Shown here in pieces: positions 62,515 to 64,000 of a DNA stretch of 64,000 nt; position 1 is the stretch's first letter; each line of letters begins with the position of its first letter. Origin of the DNA: Chitiniphilus purpureus. Lineage in GTDB: Bacteria; Pseudomonadota; Gammaproteobacteria; Burkholderiales; Chitinibacteraceae. A model generated the notes under the pieces. The model had not been told where the DNA came from, searched no databases, and saw nothing but the letters and a program-made list of their open reading frames with translations. The position numbers and the translations under genes were made by a program. The DNA is taken from assembly GCF_025642115.1 (NCBI RefSeq), contig NZ_CP106753.1, forward strand, positions 2,689,501 to 2,753,500. Direction: 5' to 3'.

Positions 62515-63201
62515 TTATAAATATGCTGATCTAATTAGTTCGGCCTGCTTGTTAAATTGTTCGAGTCTATAAATTTTCCATTCAGGAGAAGACACAGTTG
62601 TTTGGTATTTTTGAAAACCAATATTCAATGCATTGCCGCATTCTTTCAGTGCACCTTGCAACGCAAAGAGAATTGCTGCATATATATAAGGATTATTTGA
62701 AGTCGCCCCCCCTCCTCTTTCACTTGGATTAGGGTATCTGTCAAGCTCAATTAAATGTTTGGCCAACAAGTCAGCTGAATTGATGGTATGGATATAACCT
62801 TCACCCACGCTATCTAAATCCTCGAAAAATCTTCTTGCCCCAATTTCGCCAGATGAAGAATAATCGTCCTCGTAAAGTCCTATATTAATCGGGTCAAATG
62901 ACCAGCGCAACCAAAGTAATTCAACTGATAAAACCACTTTCCCCCCCCCGACAGGGGGGGCTGATTCTTCCATATATAAACCCAGTCTGGAGAATTCTGA
63001 AGCAACCCACGTAGATGTGATCAATATGCTAGCTCGAACGGTCCTCTCATTTCTATTTGAAAATATTAATACAGACCCGAGTTGGTCATCGATTTTTCGC
63101 GCGAATATGACTCGCCCATCATCATTGGAGCGCTTTAATAGATACCCTCTCTTTTTAAGTCCAGGCTGAATTTCATTTAATAAGCGCAAATCTATCTCCA
63201 A
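62515..63201 (-). CDS. putative immunity protein for the PD-(D/E)XK-type Rhs toxin
   Basis: A 228-residue AT-rich gene starting with TTG, 17 bp after the stop of the right-hand Rhs toxin. There is no ATG usable without losing a third of the protein and an in-frame stop lies just upstream. Cytoplasmic by appearance; MEIDLRLLNEIQPGLKKRGY is a helical start and SNNPYIYAAILFALQGALKE a helical later part. No known family. The gene contains three homopolymer runs (C9 and G7 at 62941-62960 on the plus strand, C7 at 62706-62712). Immunity function is inferred from position. Confidence 0.6.
   Translation of the reverse strand: MEIDLRLLNEIQPGLKKRGYLLKRSNDDGRVIFARKIDDQLGSVLIFSNRNERTVRASILITSTWVASEFSRLGLYMEESAPPVGGGKVVLSVELLWLRWSFDPINIGLYEDDYSSSGEIGARRFFEDLDSVGEGYIHTINSADLLAKHLIELDRYPNPSERGGGATSNNPYIYAAILFALQGALKECGNALNIGFQKYQTTVSSPEWKIYRLEQFNKQAELIRSAYL
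62941..62960. repeat. C9/G7 homopolymer pair inside the immunity-like gene
   Basis: Nine C, then GACA, then seven G on the plus strand. The runs can pair with each other and are prone to slipped-strand frameshifts. In the present state the frame is open. Confidence 0.8.
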
Positions 63202-63218
63202 CTTTAAAAAGGTGTGCC

Positions 63219-64000
63219 CTAATATATCGTATCAGAGCAGCGACCGCCTGAGCAGCCGCCGAGCTTTTCACTGTAGAACAAGGCTTGAATAGCCCACCCC
63301 ACCGGGTTCGTCATTTCAAAAGTGGCGAAACCTCTTTGTGCCGCCAGTGAAACAAATTGCCTAGTAGCTCTACCACCAACCGCGGCATTGAGAGCAGCAA
63401 TTACATTTCCTTGCTTGGCCAAGGAAACTCCTGCTTTCAATCCAATCTGTGCAGCCTTTTCAGCGGAAACAATGGAAACATTTCCTGATTTAATTGCAGT
63501 TTGAAGTACTGCTTTCTGTGCTGGTGACAGCTTACTTGTCAAGCCATCTTTTGTCTCGACTATGGCAATCATATCTCCCTTTTTCCCAATTGCGTCTATA
63601 ACAGCTGGATTTGTCAAACCCTCGACAGTCACAGCAACCTGCTGCACTACTGTATAGCCTGCCCTTTCCAAGGCTTCAGCTGTAGCTTTTTCTGCGGCTT
63701 GCCAGCCAGCCTTTACCGCAGCCTCTCCCTCGCGCCCGTCCGGATCAATAAACTTCAACGGATTGCTGTTCGCATACCCATACCGATTGAACGAGTGGAG
63801 CGTGTTCCGACCCACCCAATCCACCGGGTCAATCGCCATGAACCGCCCCAGCACCGGGTCGTACCAGCGCGCCCCATAGTCGCTCAGCCCGATCCTGTCC
63901 TCATGCGGCTTGCCGGTGAACCACTGGGTGTTCTCGGTGGTGGCCCCCACCAGCTTCTCGCCGTACGGCCGGTAGTGGGTCCGCCACAGCAGTGTGCCGC
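63219..64000 (-). CDS. rhs: Rhs-family protein with PD-(D/E)XK-like C-terminal toxin (copy 3; N-terminus beyond window)
   Basis: The C-terminal ~260 residues of an Rhs polymorphic toxin; the frame is open to the right window edge. The core (GLSDYGARWYDPVLGRFMAI and RYGYANSNPLKFIDPDGRE) ends at about 63737. The variable ~170-residue tip includes VIDAIGKKGDMIAIVETKDG, followed by SPAQKAVL: an Asp, then ExK and a downstream Gln, the pattern of PD-(D/E)XK nucleases. The extreme C-terminus has two Cys residues (GGCSGGRCSDTIY). It is followed by its probable immunity gene. Delivery (type VI or other) cannot be judged because the N-terminus is off-window. Confidence 0.85.
   Translation of the reverse strand, partial: GTLLWRTHYRPYGEKLVGATTENTQWFTGKPHEDRIGLSDYGARWYDPVLGRFMAIDPVDWVGRNTLHSFNRYGYANSNPLKFIDPDGREGEAAVKAGWQAAEKATAEALERAGYTVVQQVAVTVEGLTNPAVIDAIGKKGDMIAIVETKDGLTSKLSPAQKAVLQTAIKSGNVSIVSAEKAAQIGLKAGVSLAKQGNVIAALNAAVGGRATRQFVSLAAQRGFATFEMTNPVGWAIQALFYSEKLGGCSGGRCSDTIY
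63737..64000 (-). repeat. Rhs core homology block, copy 3
   Basis: Near-identical to copies 1 and 2 and continuing past the window edge. This copy belongs to the only Rhs frame that may be full length. Confidence 0.9.

Overview
The window is high-GC DNA (roughly 65 % by eye, with strong third-position GC) that reads as the chromosome of a Gram-negative betaproteobacterium. RlmM, RlmJ, EttA, DbpA, GreB, an AcnA/AcnB pair, FumC, MscL and FtsK all look proteobacterial. A Neisseriales-type host (Chromobacteriaceae or Chitinibacteraceae) is my guess from memory of such gene sets and is not proven. Both ends cut through genes: a BenE-type transporter on the left and an Rhs gene on the right. I saw no rRNA, tRNA, CRISPR array, transposase or prophage.

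Layout. 1-6.5 kb: BenE-type transporter end, a large GT2-like glycosyltransferase, an esterase-like alpha/beta hydrolase, an FMN-dependent 2-hydroxy-acid dehydrogenase and, convergent to it, a DadA-type D-amino acid dehydrogenase. 6.6-19.6 kb: a membrane PAS histidine kinase followed by a tightly overlapping chemosensory operon: soluble MCP with two signalling hairpins, protein with three CheW domains, CheB, HEAT-repeat protein, CheR, CheY, CheA, STAS-like protein, second CheY, CheC, and a soluble PAS/HisKA_3 kinase. No receptor in it has a recognisable ligand-binding or membrane domain. This is the most unusual system in the window. 19.6-23.3 kb: alpha/beta hydrolase, SDR and two SAM methyltransferases, the second being trans-aconitate methyltransferase (Tam). 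23.4-31.4 kb: AcnB, a divergent LysR regulator, AcnA and a periplasmic PQQ sugar dehydrogenase.

31.4-35 kb: VOC protein, DUF4124 protein, a gene-poor stretch, an ArsR regulator and a small secreted-protein operon that includes an unlisted 43-residue membrane peptide gene. 35-46 kb: RNA and repair housekeeping genes (RlmM, RlmJ, GreB, RluB-type pseudouridine synthase, MutS) with MscL, a NagD-type phosphatase, RarD, a MazG-like pyrophosphohydrolase and a lipoprotein. 46-59.5 kb: VOC protein, FumC, a HisKA_2 kinase overlapping its REC-PAS-PAS-GGDEF-EAL partner, FtsK, EttA, a GyrI-like protein, DbpA and an OsmB-like lipoprotein.

59.7-64 kb: an array of Rhs C-terminal tips on the minus strand. 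Three near-identical GC-rich Rhs core segments alternate with AT-rich toxin and putative immunity genes. The copy at the window edge carries a PD-(D/E)XK-like toxin, the middle orphan copy an HNH/treble-clef-like toxin, and the last copy is decayed (nonsense codon plus a 59-bp palindromic insertion). The arrangement fits a reservoir of displaced toxin tips exchanged by recombination between the conserved cores.
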